Of a stretch of 64,000 nucleotides of DNA, positions 18,835 through 28,869 are shown in pieces (positions within the stretch are counted from its first letter, which is position 1; every line of letters begins with the position of its first letter). The DNA is from Dehalococcoidia bacterium (lineage in GTDB: Bacteria > Chloroflexota > Dehalococcoidia > Bin125). The stretch covers positions 62,001-126,000 of the forward strand of contig JAJDTU010000001.1 of assembly GCA_022826965.1 (NCBI GenBank). The letters are read 5' to 3'. Both the position numbers and the translations under genes were made by a program. Below the pieces are notes generated by a model that saw nothing but the letters and a program-made list of their open reading frames with translations, was not told the DNA's origin and ran no database searches.

Positions 18835-18863
18835 ATCGTAGCAGCGTTTCCAGGAATCGGCAA
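18835..18863 (-). promoter_or_regulatory. Sigma70-like promoter of the hrcA operon
   Basis: On the minus strand, TTGCCG (18863-18858) and TACGAT (18840-18835) are separated by exactly 17 nt. Each box matches four of six consensus bases. Transcription would begin a few bases downstream, at the edge of the CIRCE element, the arrangement expected for HrcA control. Confidence 0.65.
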
Positions 18864-18929
18864 AGACAATAACGCGGGTCCGAGGTATCGCAGAACACGC
18901 GGTAGAACACGTGATTGCGGAGTGCAGCC

Positions 18930-20177
18930 ATGGTGAGCGCGGGGGCATATCGGGGGATGACCGAAGACGGCGAAGGAGAGCCGCGGCGCGTCGTGATCAC
19001 CGGGCTGGGCGCCGTCACGGCAGCCGGCTCGACGCTCTCCGACTACTGGTCGGCCATCTGCGATGGGCGAGTTTGCACCTTGCCGCTCAACGCGTTTGAC
19101 GCTCCCAGGCGTGCGGCCGCCGGTCAGGTCCCGGACGACTGGCAGGGAGCGGCGGGCGCACCCGACTGGCTGCTGGCTCGGATGGATCGGGCCTCGCAAC
19201 TGGCGCTCGACGCAGCGATCCAGGCGCAGACCGACGCCCGCATCGTGTTCAACGAGCAGAACGCGTTCGCCGTCGGCGCGGTGACCGGCACCGCGCATCC
19301 GAGCGGCGGAGAGGGGTTCGCGGCGCTGGGCTCCGGCCTCTCGGGCGCCTCGGTCGGACTGAACATCGCCGGTCCCGTCTTCACCGTCGCGATGGGCGGC
19401 GCCTCGGGACTGGCTTCGGCCGTCCTGGCGACCCAGCTGATTCGCTCCGGGATTATCCGCGCGGCGATCGCGATCGGGGCCGAGGCGCCCCTGCGCCCGG
19501 ACGTCTGGAGCGCCTACGATTCGGCCGGGCTGCTCGATGGGTCAGACGACCCGACGGCGTATCGACCGTTCGACGCGAACCGTCAGGGCATGATCCTCGG
19601 GGAAGGGGCGGCCGCGCTCATGCTCGAAGACCGTCAATTGGCGACGCAGCGAGGCGTGCATATCTACGCTGAGGTCGCGGGCGAGGCGCTGACCTCGGGA
19701 CCGATGGGCGACGGGCTCGCGCCCACCGACGTGGAGATCGCCCGTCGCGCAACGGGTGATGCGCTGCTGAGCGGCGAGATCGCGCCGGCAGATATCGATG
19801 TCATCGTGACCGCCGGGCTCGGTTCCAAGCTCGGAGACGAGCGCGAGACGGACGTAATCGAGCGCGCCTTCGGGCGTCGCACGCTCGACATGTACGCGAC
19901 CGCCGTGACGCCGAACGTCGGCTACACCGTCGGCGCATCAGGAGCGCTCTCGGCGGTGTCGGCCGCTCTAATCGTTGATCAACGCAAGATTCCCCCGCAC
20001 GCAACCTTTGAAGAGGAAGACATCGCCTGCAGGCTGGGCATTGCCAGGCGCCTCTACGAAGACCGCATCGTCGGCGCGGCGACGGCGGCCTACGGAGCGC
20101 ACGGCCAGAACGCCGCGCTGATCCTGATGCCCCACCGAGCCGAAACGGGCGACGAACTGCCCTTGCTGGTCAACTGA
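18930..20177 (+). CDS. Beta-ketoacyl synthase-like protein lacking all catalytic residues
   Basis: 415 residues from the ATG with GGAG 7 nt upstream; starts at 18915 and 18957 are alternatives. The thiolase fold of FabF/KAS II is recognisable end to end (RVVITGLGAVTAAG; SAYDSAGLL; YRPFDANRQGMILGEGAAAL). The nucleophile Cys (family T-A-C-x-S-G) is Gly157 in VAMGGASG, the first His (N-A-H-G-T) is absent in TAGLGSKLGD, and the Lys/second-His motif (K-S-x-x-G-H) reads TPNVGYTVGA with Tyr332. The protein cannot do standard Claisen condensation. It resembles in principle chain-length-factor or other inactive KS partners, but no acyl carrier protein or partner KS is nearby. Confidence 0.9.
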   Translation: MVSAGAYRGMTEDGEGEPRRVVITGLGAVTAAGSTLSDYWSAICDGRVCTLPLNAFDAPRRAAAGQVPDDWQGAAGAPDWLLARMDRASQLALDAAIQAQTDARIVFNEQNAFAVGAVTGTAHPSGGEGFAALGSGLSGASVGLNIAGPVFTVAMGGASGLASAVLATQLIRSGIIRAAIAIGAEAPLRPDVWSAYDSAGLLDGSDDPTAYRPFDANRQGMILGEGAAALMLEDRQLATQRGVHIYAEVAGEALTSGPMGDGLAPTDVEIARRATGDALLSGEIAPADIDVIVTAGLGSKLGDERETDVIERAFGRRTLDMYATAVTPNVGYTVGASGALSAVSAALIVDQRKIPPHATFEEEDIACRLGIARRLYEDRIVGAATAAYGAHGQNAALILMPHRAETGDELPLLVN

Positions 20178-20227
20178 GATCAGATTGTCCGGCAGCGCAT
20201 ATGTCACCTACTTCGTAGGCTGTGGAC

Positions 20228-20881
20228 ATGGACATCGCCTGGTACGGACACGCCGCCTTCCGCCTGCGCGGTCGGGAAGCTGCGGTGGTCATGGACCCCT
20301 GCTCACCCGACACCGGCTTTCGCCTCAATCGGCCCAGCGCGGACATCGTCACGGTGTCCCGCGCGCTCGACCAAGCGCACAATTGGGTTGACGGGGTCGT
20401 GCTGGAGGGCTCGGAGAGCCACCGTCGGCTCGATGCGCCGGGTGAGTATGAGGTGAAACGGGTGCTCGCGACCGGCGTGCGCACGCCGGGACCGGAGGGG
20501 GCGCGCAACGTCGCGTTCGTGGTCACGATCGACGAAGTGATCGTCGCCCACCTCGGAGACATTCAGACGATGCCGGAACGCTCGGCGCTGGAAGAACTGC
20601 AACGGGCGGATGTGGTGCTCATGCCCTGCGGCGGCGGCGGCCATCTCTCGCCCGAGGCTGCAGCGAGCATTGCCGGCACGATTGCCGCGCCGCTGGTGAT
20701 TCCGATGCTCTACCAACCTGAGGGCGCGGATGAGGTCGAGACGAGCCTCGAACCGCTGTCCGCCTTCCTGCGCGAGATGGGTGTGACTGTCGATCCGCCG
20801 AGCGACAACCACGTCAACGTGACGCGATCATCGATCCCGGCCGCGCCAACCGTGACGCCGCTGCTGGCCAGAGGAGCTTGA
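20228..20881 (+). CDS. MBL-fold (UPF0173/UlaG-like) protein with degenerate metal site
   Basis: 217 residues. N-terminal MDIAWYGHAAFRL and the late VAHLGD and VIPMLYQ strands place it in the UPF0173-like branch of the metallo-beta-lactamase superfamily. The H-x-H-x-D-H metal motif, normally just after a VTVS strand, reads SRALDQAHN, so the first two His are gone, and the usual Pro-Met-His is PML. The Asp of HLGD remains. A two-metal hydrolase site is unlikely. A GTG 6 nt upstream is an alternative start. It ends 1 nt before the CocE-type gene and is probably co-transcribed with it. Confidence 0.82.
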   Translation: MDIAWYGHAAFRLRGREAAVVMDPCSPDTGFRLNRPSADIVTVSRALDQAHNWVDGVVLEGSESHRRLDAPGEYEVKRVLATGVRTPGPEGARNVAFVVTIDEVIVAHLGDIQTMPERSALEELQRADVVLMPCGGGGHLSPEAAASIAGTIAAPLVIPMLYQPEGADEVETSLEPLSAFLREMGVTVDPPSDNHVNVTRSSIPAAPTVTPLLARGA

Positions 20882-20882
20882 G

Positions 20883-22796
20883 ATGGATGAGCAGAGTCCA
20901 CATCAGAGTTCATTGGCCGAGTATGAGGTCGTCATCCAGCGCAATCGCATGGTCTCGATGCGCGACGGCGTATCTCTGGCGACCGATGTATACCTACCCG
21001 CGCAGGACGGAATCGCGCGTGAAGGCCCGTGGCCGACGCTGCTGACTCGGACGCCCTACGACAAGCTCGGATTCGCCGCCGACGGCGAGTGGTGGGCCAA
21101 ACGCGGGTACGCGCGCGTGATGCAGGACGTCCGCGGGCGATTCGCCTCGGAGGGCGACTTTTACCTGCTCAAGAACGAAGCCGAGGACGGCTACGACACG
21201 ATCGAATGGCTGGCCGAGCAACCGTGGTCGACGGGCAAGGTGGGCACGGTCGGCACCTCGTACATGGGCTGGGTGCAGTCGGCCGCGGCGACGCAGAATC
21301 CGCCGCACCTGTCGGCGATGTGGGTCAACCAGGGCGCGTTCAACGGACTCACTTCATCCCTGCGGCAGGGTGGCGCGCTCGAGTTACGCTGGCTCGCCTG
21401 GGCCTTCTGGAACGCACCGGTTAGCCCCGAGGCAATGCGCGATCCGGCGCTATACACCGCGCTCGACCGGGCCGCGGTTGACCTGCGCGGATATCTCGAC
21501 CGCCTGCCCTGGCGGGCGGGCGACACGCCGCTCTCGCTGACCCGGGACTACGAACGCTGGGCGATCGACCTGATGACGCTCGGCCGCGAGGACGACTGGC
21601 TCTGGCAGCTGCCGTCGATGAACTTCGAGCGGTTTATCGGGCGGACCGCGGATGTGCCCAGCGTCTACTCCGGCGGCTGGTACGACAGCTACACGCGAGC
21701 GACGACCGAGTCGTTCGTGGCGTTCTCCGAGGCGATGTCGTCGCCGCAGTACCTGCTCATGGGGCCCTGGACCCACGGCGAGGTCACTCTCGACCGCAGC
21801 TGGTCGGGCGATGTCGACTTCGGACCGACGGCTCCGACGACGGGCAACCTGGCGCCGAGCATCTCTGATTTGCGATTGCAGTTCTTCGATCACACGCTCA
21901 AGGACTTCGACAGCGGCTGGGCGGCGATGCCGCCAGTCAAGATGTTCGTCATGGGCGGTGGCAGCGGTCGGCGGATCGAATCGGGACGAATGGATCACGG
22001 CGGCGAGTGGCGCGACGAATCGCACTGGCCGCCGCCCAGCGCCGAGCTGGTGGACTGGTTCCTGCAGCCTGGCGGCGGTCTCTCGACCGAGGCCGCCGGC
22101 GAGGACGGCGGCTCGACCAGCTACCAGTACGACCCGAAGAATCCGGTGCCTTCGATTTCGGCCAACGTGTCGTCGCTGCGCGAATACGCGCCCGAGGATC
22201 CGACCCTGAAATCACAGATCTGGCCCCCGACGCAGCGGTCGCGGGAGCTGATCCTGCCCGGCGGCGGCGATCAGCGCACCCGGCCCGACGTGATGGGCGC
22301 GGAGCCGCCCTACCTGCCGACGGCGACGCGCTCGGACGTGCTCTCGTTCCGCAGCGAGCCGCTGGCGGAAGACGTCGAGATCAGCGGACCGGTCACGGTC
22401 CGGCTGTATGTCTCCTCCAGCGCGTCCGACACGGATTTCACCGCGGCGCTGCTCGACTGCTATCCGCCCAACGCCGACTATCCCGAGGGTTACCATCTGC
22501 GCATCTCGGACAGCATCAAGCGCCTGCGCTTCCGCAACGGCTACGACGCTGAGGACTTCGTCTCGCCCGGCGACGTGGTCGAGGTCTCGGTCGAGCTCTA
22601 CCCCACCTCGAACGTGTTCAAGGCTGGCCACCGGATCGGAGTCGAGATCTCGTCGTCGAACTACCCCAGATTCGACGTCAATCCCAACACGGGAGAACCG
22701 CTCGGTCGCCAGACGCACACACGAATCGCGCTGAACACGGTCCACCACAATGCGGAGCGCGCGTCGAGGGTCGAGTTGTCGGTGGTTCCGCGCTGA
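20883..22796 (+). CDS. CocE/NonD-family serine hydrolase (X-Pro dipeptidyl-peptidase S15 type)
   Basis: 637 residues. An alpha/beta-hydrolase domain (about 10-330) carries the nucleophile motif GTSYMGW, followed by a helical cap, the catalytic His region in GPWTHGE, and a C-terminal jelly-roll (about 440-630, including SGPVTVRLYVSSS and HRIGVEISSSNYPRFDVN). CocE-type enzymes hydrolyse esters or amides of varied small molecules; the substrate cannot be read from sequence. No signal peptide, so probably cytoplasmic. Confidence 0.9.
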   Translation: MDEQSPHQSSLAEYEVVIQRNRMVSMRDGVSLATDVYLPAQDGIAREGPWPTLLTRTPYDKLGFAADGEWWAKRGYARVMQDVRGRFASEGDFYLLKNEAEDGYDTIEWLAEQPWSTGKVGTVGTSYMGWVQSAAATQNPPHLSAMWVNQGAFNGLTSSLRQGGALELRWLAWAFWNAPVSPEAMRDPALYTALDRAAVDLRGYLDRLPWRAGDTPLSLTRDYERWAIDLMTLGREDDWLWQLPSMNFERFIGRTADVPSVYSGGWYDSYTRATTESFVAFSEAMSSPQYLLMGPWTHGEVTLDRSWSGDVDFGPTAPTTGNLAPSISDLRLQFFDHTLKDFDSGWAAMPPVKMFVMGGGSGRRIESGRMDHGGEWRDESHWPPPSAELVDWFLQPGGGLSTEAAGEDGGSTSYQYDPKNPVPSISANVSSLREYAPEDPTLKSQIWPPTQRSRELILPGGGDQRTRPDVMGAEPPYLPTATRSDVLSFRSEPLAEDVEISGPVTVRLYVSSSASDTDFTAALLDCYPPNADYPEGYHLRISDSIKRLRFRNGYDAEDFVSPGDVVEVSVELYPTSNVFKAGHRIGVEISSSNYPRFDVNPNTGEPLGRQTHTRIALNTVHHNAERASRVELSVVPR

Positions 22797-22803
22797 GCGG
22801 GCG

Positions 22804-23196
22804 CTACTGCTCCCCGCGGATCAGACGCTGTTGGCGCTTGCTGAAGCCACTGAGGATTCGCTCGTAGGAATCGACGATCAGCTCTTCCAGTTCGTCGTCG
22901 GGCAGGTCGGACTCCAGGGTGATCGCGACCCAGTGCGACTTGTTCAGGTAGCTGGGGAAGCTGACGGCCTCGTATTGCTGGTGCAGCGACGGGACGATGG
23001 CGGGGTCGGCCTTGAGCGAAATGGCGTGCGGCTCGCCTTCGGTGGTGCCTCCGCCGACGAAGCAGAAGATCTTGCCGCCCTTGCCATCGGCGTTGCGGCT
23101 GCCCAGCTTGTAGACGAGATCGTCCTCGCCCCAGGGCGAGTCCGGCCAGGCGCCGGGCAGCGATTCGCAGAGGTCGGCGACGTCGTTGCGGTTCAT
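22804..23196 (-). CDS. YjbR/MmcQ-family protein
   Basis: 130 residues, the usual length of the MmcQ/YjbR family, a CyaY-like DNA-binding fold. Recognisable features are the N-terminal helix, LPGAWPDSPWGEDDLVYKLG, the phosphate-like turn around KIFCFVG, SLKADPAIVP and the late SHWVAITLES strand with a C-terminal helical RKQQRLI tail. Function in this organism is unknown. It lies 2 nt downstream of the rho stop and is probably read from the same transcript. Confidence 0.85.
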   Translation of the reverse strand: MNRNDVADLCESLPGAWPDSPWGEDDLVYKLGSRNADGKGGKIFCFVGGGTTEGEPHAISLKADPAIVPSLHQQYEAVSFPSYLNKSHWVAITLESDLPDDELEELIVDSYERILSGFSKRQQRLIRGEQ

Positions 23197-23198
23197 GC

Positions 23199-24476
<1,278 letters not shown>

Positions 24477-24702
24477 CGGCTACCTCTGGTATCGGCGCAT
24501 CGCGCGCTCGTCGGGTGACACAGGCGTCGTCGCGACAGGGATGAATGCGGACTCAGTCTGTACGGAACCGGGTTCCTGCGCTCTACGACACCACCGTGTT
24601 CAACGGGCGCGGCGCGCAGCAACCAATCTCACTGGGACAATCCCAATCCTAGACCCGCAGATCGCGCATTGGCAAGCCATTCCCCGAGCCAAGCGTGAAA
24701 AG

Positions 24703-25392
24703 TTACGAGACCGGTTGGGCGCGAAGCTGCGCCTCAGCCTTGTGCCAGTCGTCGAGGAACGCCTGGATGCCCTTGTCGGTGAGCGGATGCAGCTGCATCT
24801 GTTCCAGCACCGGAAACGGGATGGTGGCGATGTGCGCGCCGACGCGCGCGGCCTCCGCCGTGTGGTCCGTGTTGCGCAAAGATGCGGCGATCACCTGGGC
24901 CGGCAGGTTGAATCGGTCGAGCAGTTCAACGGTGTCGGCGACGAGTTGGATCCCGTTCTCACCGATGTCGTCAAGGCGTCCGACGAAGGGCGACACGTAG
25001 GCCGCGCCGGCGCGCGCCGCCAGCAGGGCCTGGTTGAGCGAGAAGATCAACGTCGTGTTGATCCGGATGCCTTCCTCGGACAACCCCTTAATCGCGGCCA
25101 GTCCTGGCCCGTCGATCGGAATCTTGACGACGACGCTCTGATGCCAGCTCGCCAGTTCTCGCGCCTCATCGATTAACTCAGCGGTCGTTCGAGTCACGCA
25201 TTCTGCCGAGATCGGACCGTCGACGATGTCGGCGATGCGCAGGATGCGTTCTCGATAGCCGATCGCCTCGTCGCCCTCGTGCGCCACGGCGCGGGAATGC
25301 AGCGACGGATTGGTCGTCACGCCGTCGCAGACGCCCCAGTCGGCCGCCTGCTGAATCTCGTCGAGTCGCGCGGTGTCGAGGAAGATCTTCAT
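24703..25392 (-). CDS. Transaldolase / fructose-6-phosphate aldolase-like enzyme
   Basis: 229 residues, the short TalC/MipB/Fsa class of class I aldolases. MKIFLDTARLDEI and DGVTTNPSL are the family N-terminal strands; the Schiff-base lysine is in VVVKIPID, and the later strands INTTLIFS, YVSPFVGRLDDIG and VIAASLRN are typical. The enzyme either transfers dihydroxyacetone units (transaldolase) or cleaves fructose 6-phosphate; sequence alone does not decide. About 226 bp without a recognisable feature separate it from rho. Confidence 0.92.
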   Translation of the reverse strand: MKIFLDTARLDEIQQAADWGVCDGVTTNPSLHSRAVAHEGDEAIGYRERILRIADIVDGPISAECVTRTTAELIDEARELASWHQSVVVKIPIDGPGLAAIKGLSEEGIRINTTLIFSLNQALLAARAGAAYVSPFVGRLDDIGENGIQLVADTVELLDRFNLPAQVIAASLRNTDHTAEAARVGAHIATIPFPVLEQMQLHPLTDKGIQAFLDDWHKAEAQLRAQPVS

Positions 25393-25464
25393 GCTCAGGA
25401 TCCTTTACCAACCGTTATGGCTGCATTATGACGCAGTAGTAACGGCTGCACGATGGCAGTGCAG

Positions 25465-25941
25465 CTAGGGCTGCAAGGTTACGAGCGCGACCTGTATCGG
25501 CAGCAGAATCAGCATGAGCACAGCGAAGACGAGCGGGCCGCGATCGTTGAGCGCATCAGTCAGTTCATCCGAAATCTGGCCGGTCTTGCGCGCCTGCAGC
25601 GAAAGCAAGCGGACTCGACGAATCCCAGCGAACATGCCGGGCACCAGCACGAACAGCGAGACCAGGTAGAGAATCTCGACGGCGAGCAACCAGCCGGTCT
25701 CGATCGGATCGACGGATTCGGCGCGGATACCCCAGATCGCGCCCAGCACGCCGGTCGCGATGATTCCGGGCAGCAACATCCTGGTGTGAGCGTGGTCAGC
25801 CGATCGAAAGAGGACATCGCGCTCGGTGGCGTCGTCCGTTTGCCAGGCGCGGGTCAGGGCAAGGGTCAAGGCCGCCACGCCGCCTGCGTAGACGAGCGTC
25901 GAGATCGTCGTGAGGAAGTGGAAGATGTCGTCTTCACTCAT
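25465..25941 (-). CDS. Small integral membrane protein (DUF2269-like)
   Basis: 158 residues with four predicted membrane segments (about 8-28, 55-71, 82-103 and 133-152). Charged loops include DATERDVLFRSADHAHTRM, which carries paired His. The pattern resembles DUF2269/CopD-like four-helix proteins whose role is unknown. It follows pyrG by 18 nt on the same strand. Confidence 0.7.
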   Translation of the reverse strand: MSEDDIFHFLTTISTLVYAGGVAALTLALTRAWQTDDATERDVLFRSADHAHTRMLLPGIIATGVLGAIWGIRAESVDPIETGWLLAVEILYLVSLFVLVPGMFAGIRRVRLLSLQARKTGQISDELTDALNDRGPLVFAVLMLILLPIQVALVTLQP

Positions 25942-25959
25942 GTCTGGACTGGTCGGGCA

Positions 25960-27642
25960 TCAGCGGGAGGAGTTGGTGGCGCCGACCGGGTGCCGAAGCG
26001 CGGTCTCGGACTCGGCCAGAACGGAGTCGATAAAGCCGAGGAAGAGCGGGTGCGAACGCTCGGGCCGCGATTTGAGTTCGGGATGGAATTGTGAACCGAG
26101 CATGAAGGGGTGATCGCAGACTTCGGCGATCTCGACCAGCTCGCCGTCGCGCGAGGTACCGCTGGCCAGCAGTCCGGCGGACTCGAAGCGGTCGCGATAG
26201 CGGGGGTTGAACTCCCAGCGATGGCGGTGCCGCTCGTAGGCGAACTCCGACTGGTAGAGCGTGTACGCGCGCGTCTCGGGGAGCAGCTGGCAGGGATACT
26301 TGCCCAGCCGCATCGTGCCACCCATCTCCGTGACCTCGCGTTGCTCATCGAGCAGAGCGATCACCGGATCAACCGTGTCCTCGTCAGCCTCTGTCGTGTT
26401 GGCGTTGGGTAGATCGAGACGCTCGCGAGCGAAGGCAATCACCATGTTCTGCATCCCGCGGCAGAGGCCGAGATATGGAATGTCCTGCTCCAGCGCGAAG
26501 CGGGCGACGCCGACCTCACCCTCGATTCCCCGTTCGCCGAACCCACCGGGAACGATCACGCCGTCAACGTCGGCGAGCGCCGCCGCGATCTCCGGCTGGC
26601 CGGCGTGGTCGAGGTCGTCCGACTGGATCCAGGTGATGTCCACGCCGGCGCTTCGCTGCGCGCCGGCATGGATGAGCGCTTCCTTGACCGAGAGGTACGC
26701 GTCGCGCAGTTCGACGTACTTGCCCACGATCGCGACGCGGCACACGCGCTCGGTCTGCGAGAGACGGTCCGTCCACTCCAGCCAGTTCTCGATGGACCGA
26801 TCGGGCATCGCCGGCCTGGCCGTCAAGCCGAGGCGCTCGAGCGTGAGGTCGGTCAGTCCGGCCTGTTCGAGGATGGCGGGGACCTGGTAGATCGACGAAG
26901 CGGTCTCCAGGGTCATCACGGCCTCGGCCGGGACATCGCAGAACAGGGCGAGTTTGTCGGTGATCGACTTGTCGGCCGGGATGTCGGTTCGTGAGACGAT
27001 GATGTCCGGCTGGATGCCCATGCTGCGCAGGGTGCGCACGGAGTGCTGGGTCGGTTTGGTCTTCAGTTCGTTCGTCGCCTTGAGGTGGAAGAGCGGCGTC
27101 ACGTGAATCGCGAGCGTGCCGTTGCGCGGCTCCTCGTAGCGCATCTGTCGGATCGCTTCGAGGAATGCCTGACCCTCGATGTCGCCGACGGTCCCGCCGA
27201 CCTCGACGATGAGTACGTCGACAGCGGCCTTGCGCGCGAGGTTGCGGACGCGCTCCTTGACCAGGTCGGTGACGTGCGGGACGGTCTGGATCGTGCCGCC
27301 GAGATAGTCGCCGCGCCGTTCACGCTCGATCACATCGGCCGAGATCTGGCCCATGGTGACCGACGAGGCGGCAGTCAGGTTCTGGTCGAGGAAACGCTCG
27401 TAGTGGCCGAGGTCGAGGTCGGTCTCGGCGCCGTCGTCGGTGACGTAGACCTCGCCGTGCTGATAGGGCGACATCGTGCCGGGATCGACGTTGAGGTACG
27501 GATCAAGCTTCTGGACGGTGACGGAGAGGCCGCGCGATTGGAGCAGTCGTCCGAGTGAGGCGGTGGTGATGCCCTTGCCGACGGAGGAGATCACGCCGCC
27601 GGTGATGAAGATGTACTTCGGTGAGGGTTCGTCGCTGCTCAC
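25960..27642 (-). CDS. pyrG: CTP synthase
   Basis: 560 residues, full length; ATP-dependent amination of UTP to CTP with glutamine as nitrogen source. The synthetase domain begins KYIFITGGVISSVGKG (P-loop) with DPYLNVDPGTMSP; the class I glutamine amidotransferase domain has the nucleophile in LGLCRGMQ and the His/Glu pair in GSQFHPE. The start is GTG, overlapping the stop of the small ubiquitin-fold gene (GTGA), so the two are coupled. Confidence 0.97.
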   Translation of the reverse strand: MSSDEPSPKYIFITGGVISSVGKGITTASLGRLLQSRGLSVTVQKLDPYLNVDPGTMSPYQHGEVYVTDDGAETDLDLGHYERFLDQNLTAASSVTMGQISADVIERERRGDYLGGTIQTVPHVTDLVKERVRNLARKAAVDVLIVEVGGTVGDIEGQAFLEAIRQMRYEEPRNGTLAIHVTPLFHLKATNELKTKPTQHSVRTLRSMGIQPDIIVSRTDIPADKSITDKLALFCDVPAEAVMTLETASSIYQVPAILEQAGLTDLTLERLGLTARPAMPDRSIENWLEWTDRLSQTERVCRVAIVGKYVELRDAYLSVKEALIHAGAQRSAGVDITWIQSDDLDHAGQPEIAAALADVDGVIVPGGFGERGIEGEVGVARFALEQDIPYLGLCRGMQNMVIAFARERLDLPNANTTEADEDTVDPVIALLDEQREVTEMGGTMRLGKYPCQLLPETRAYTLYQSEFAYERHRHRWEFNPRYRDRFESAGLLASGTSRDGELVEIAEVCDHPFMLGSQFHPELKSRPERSHPLFLGFIDSVLAESETALRHPVGATNSSR

Positions 27643-27917
27643 TGGCTCGATGTCGCTCCTTCACATCCGCCGCGTGTCGATCCGCCTTGCAGATTGACCA
27701 AGAGATCGACTTCGTCGCCGTCGTTGAGCGGGTCGTCGACCTGGGCCTGAACGGAGTTGATCACGACGGCGATCGCCTCCTGGTCCTGCTCGGAGAACTC
27801 TTCAGCCTCGAGGATGTGCTGGGCAGTGATGCCGTCGAACCAGTCAACCGCGAGGCTGGATTTCCTCGACTTGGAGAGCGGCACGAGGGTCATAAAGAGC
27901 TTGACGCTGATCGCCAT
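27639..27917 (-). CDS. MoaD/ThiS-like ubiquitin-fold small protein
   Basis: 92 residues. Beta-grasp pattern: first strand SVKLFMTLVPL, a helix, and the late NDGDEVDLLVNLQGG segment, which matches the pre-C-terminal strand of MoaD/ThiS sulfur carriers. Active carriers end in Gly-Gly for adenylation and thiocarboxylation; here GG at 78-79 is followed by 13 more residues (STRGGCEGATSSQ), so it would need processing or is not a sulfur carrier. The coding sequence of this tail includes AAGGAG, which can serve as the pyrG ribosome-binding site. Confidence 0.65.
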   Translation of the reverse strand: MAISVKLFMTLVPLSKSRKSSLAVDWFDGITAQHILEAEEFSEQDQEAIAVVINSVQAQVDDPLNDGDEVDLLVNLQGGSTRGGCEGATSSQ

Positions 27918-27950
27918 GGAGATCTCCGTCGCTGGTTGGTTGGGAGTGTA

Positions 27951-28787
27951 TCAATGGCCCGCGGCCAGAACGTCCGCGGCTTCGTGCAGAATGTGGACGG
28001 CTGCACTTCGGACGCCGGGATTGTTGGGCTGCCCGCCCATCGGATACGGGAACAGGGTCGAATAGCGGGAGAGCACGACCGCCATGTGCTGGGCGATGGG
28101 TCCGTACGACTCGTGAGGGAACTCTCGCCAGAACGTGGCGGCTTCGCCCCAGTTGGCGGCGAGCGCCTGGACTTCGTGCGAGTAGTGCTGTGGCTCGATT
28201 TCGATGCCGCTGTCGAGGCGCTCGATCCGACCCAGTAGATCGCGCTCAGCCCGATCGATTGATCGGTCGAAGGCTTGGGCGGCGACGTGTGCGATGCGCT
28301 CTGGTGCGGCCGCTCCGACTCGGCGAGCGGTAATCAGGATCAGCACCGATGAGGCGTTGAACTCTGTCTCCAGGAGCCAGGGCGATACCTGTTCCGTCAT
28401 CGGTCCGTCTCGACGCCAGGCACGGCGCTCGTCGTCGCAGCCCACGATCAGTCCCCAGGCCGGACCGAAGGCGGAGACGCCGACTCCGAACGCGGTCACG
28501 GGCCGTTCGCCGCGCAACTCGTTGCGGATCCGTCGGCGAGAGCGGAAGCGTTGCAGGCGATTGGGGTAGGTCAGGTCGGTGATATGCGACGCGGCGCCCA
28601 GGGCGGAGAGGCCGCCCTCGAGCAGCGCGGGCAGCTCGGCGTCCTGCGGCGGCTGGTAGCTAATCCCGGTCACTGCGCCGATTATGTGGCTCGCATGCGA
28701 GGCGCCGATGTGCTGCAGATGGCCGACCAAGCAGCCGAGCAGCGGCGCCCAGTGATACTCGTAGCGCGCCTCGACGAATGCCTGCAC
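27951..28787 (-). CDS. Uncharacterised protein
   Basis: About 278 residues from the GTG at 28787, which has CGGAG roughly 10 nt upstream; ATGs at 28871 and 28886 would overlap the divergent M16 gene start. No membrane span or signal peptide is evident. The protein is His- and Arg-rich in places (HLQHIGASHASHIIG; SRRRIRNELRGERP) with a central hydrophobic strand TAFGVGVSAFGPAWGLIVG and several helices ending HILHEAADVLAAGH. I do not recognise the family. It is 33 nt upstream of the ubiquitin-fold gene and in line with pyrG. Confidence 0.65.
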   Translation of the reverse strand: MQAFVEARYEYHWAPLLGCLVGHLQHIGASHASHIIGAVTGISYQPPQDAELPALLEGGLSALGAASHITDLTYPNRLQRFRSRRRIRNELRGERPVTAFGVGVSAFGPAWGLIVGCDDERRAWRRDGPMTEQVSPWLLETEFNASSVLILITARRVGAAAPERIAHVAAQAFDRSIDRAERDLLGRIERLDSGIEIEPQHYSHEVQALAANWGEAATFWREFPHESYGPIAQHMAVVLSRYSTLFPYPMGGQPNNPGVRSAAVHILHEAADVLAAGH

Positions 28788-28869
28788 CAGTTGCTGCTCC
28801 GCTCGATGTTGTCCGCCTGTTGGCGAGGTGGCTTGAGCATACGGACGCGCGGGTATGCTGAGACAGCCC

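Noticed and set aside
24477-24702. Possible small gene or leader between rho and the transaldolase gene
   Set aside because: No frame with family features, no stable hairpin and no clear promoter were found.
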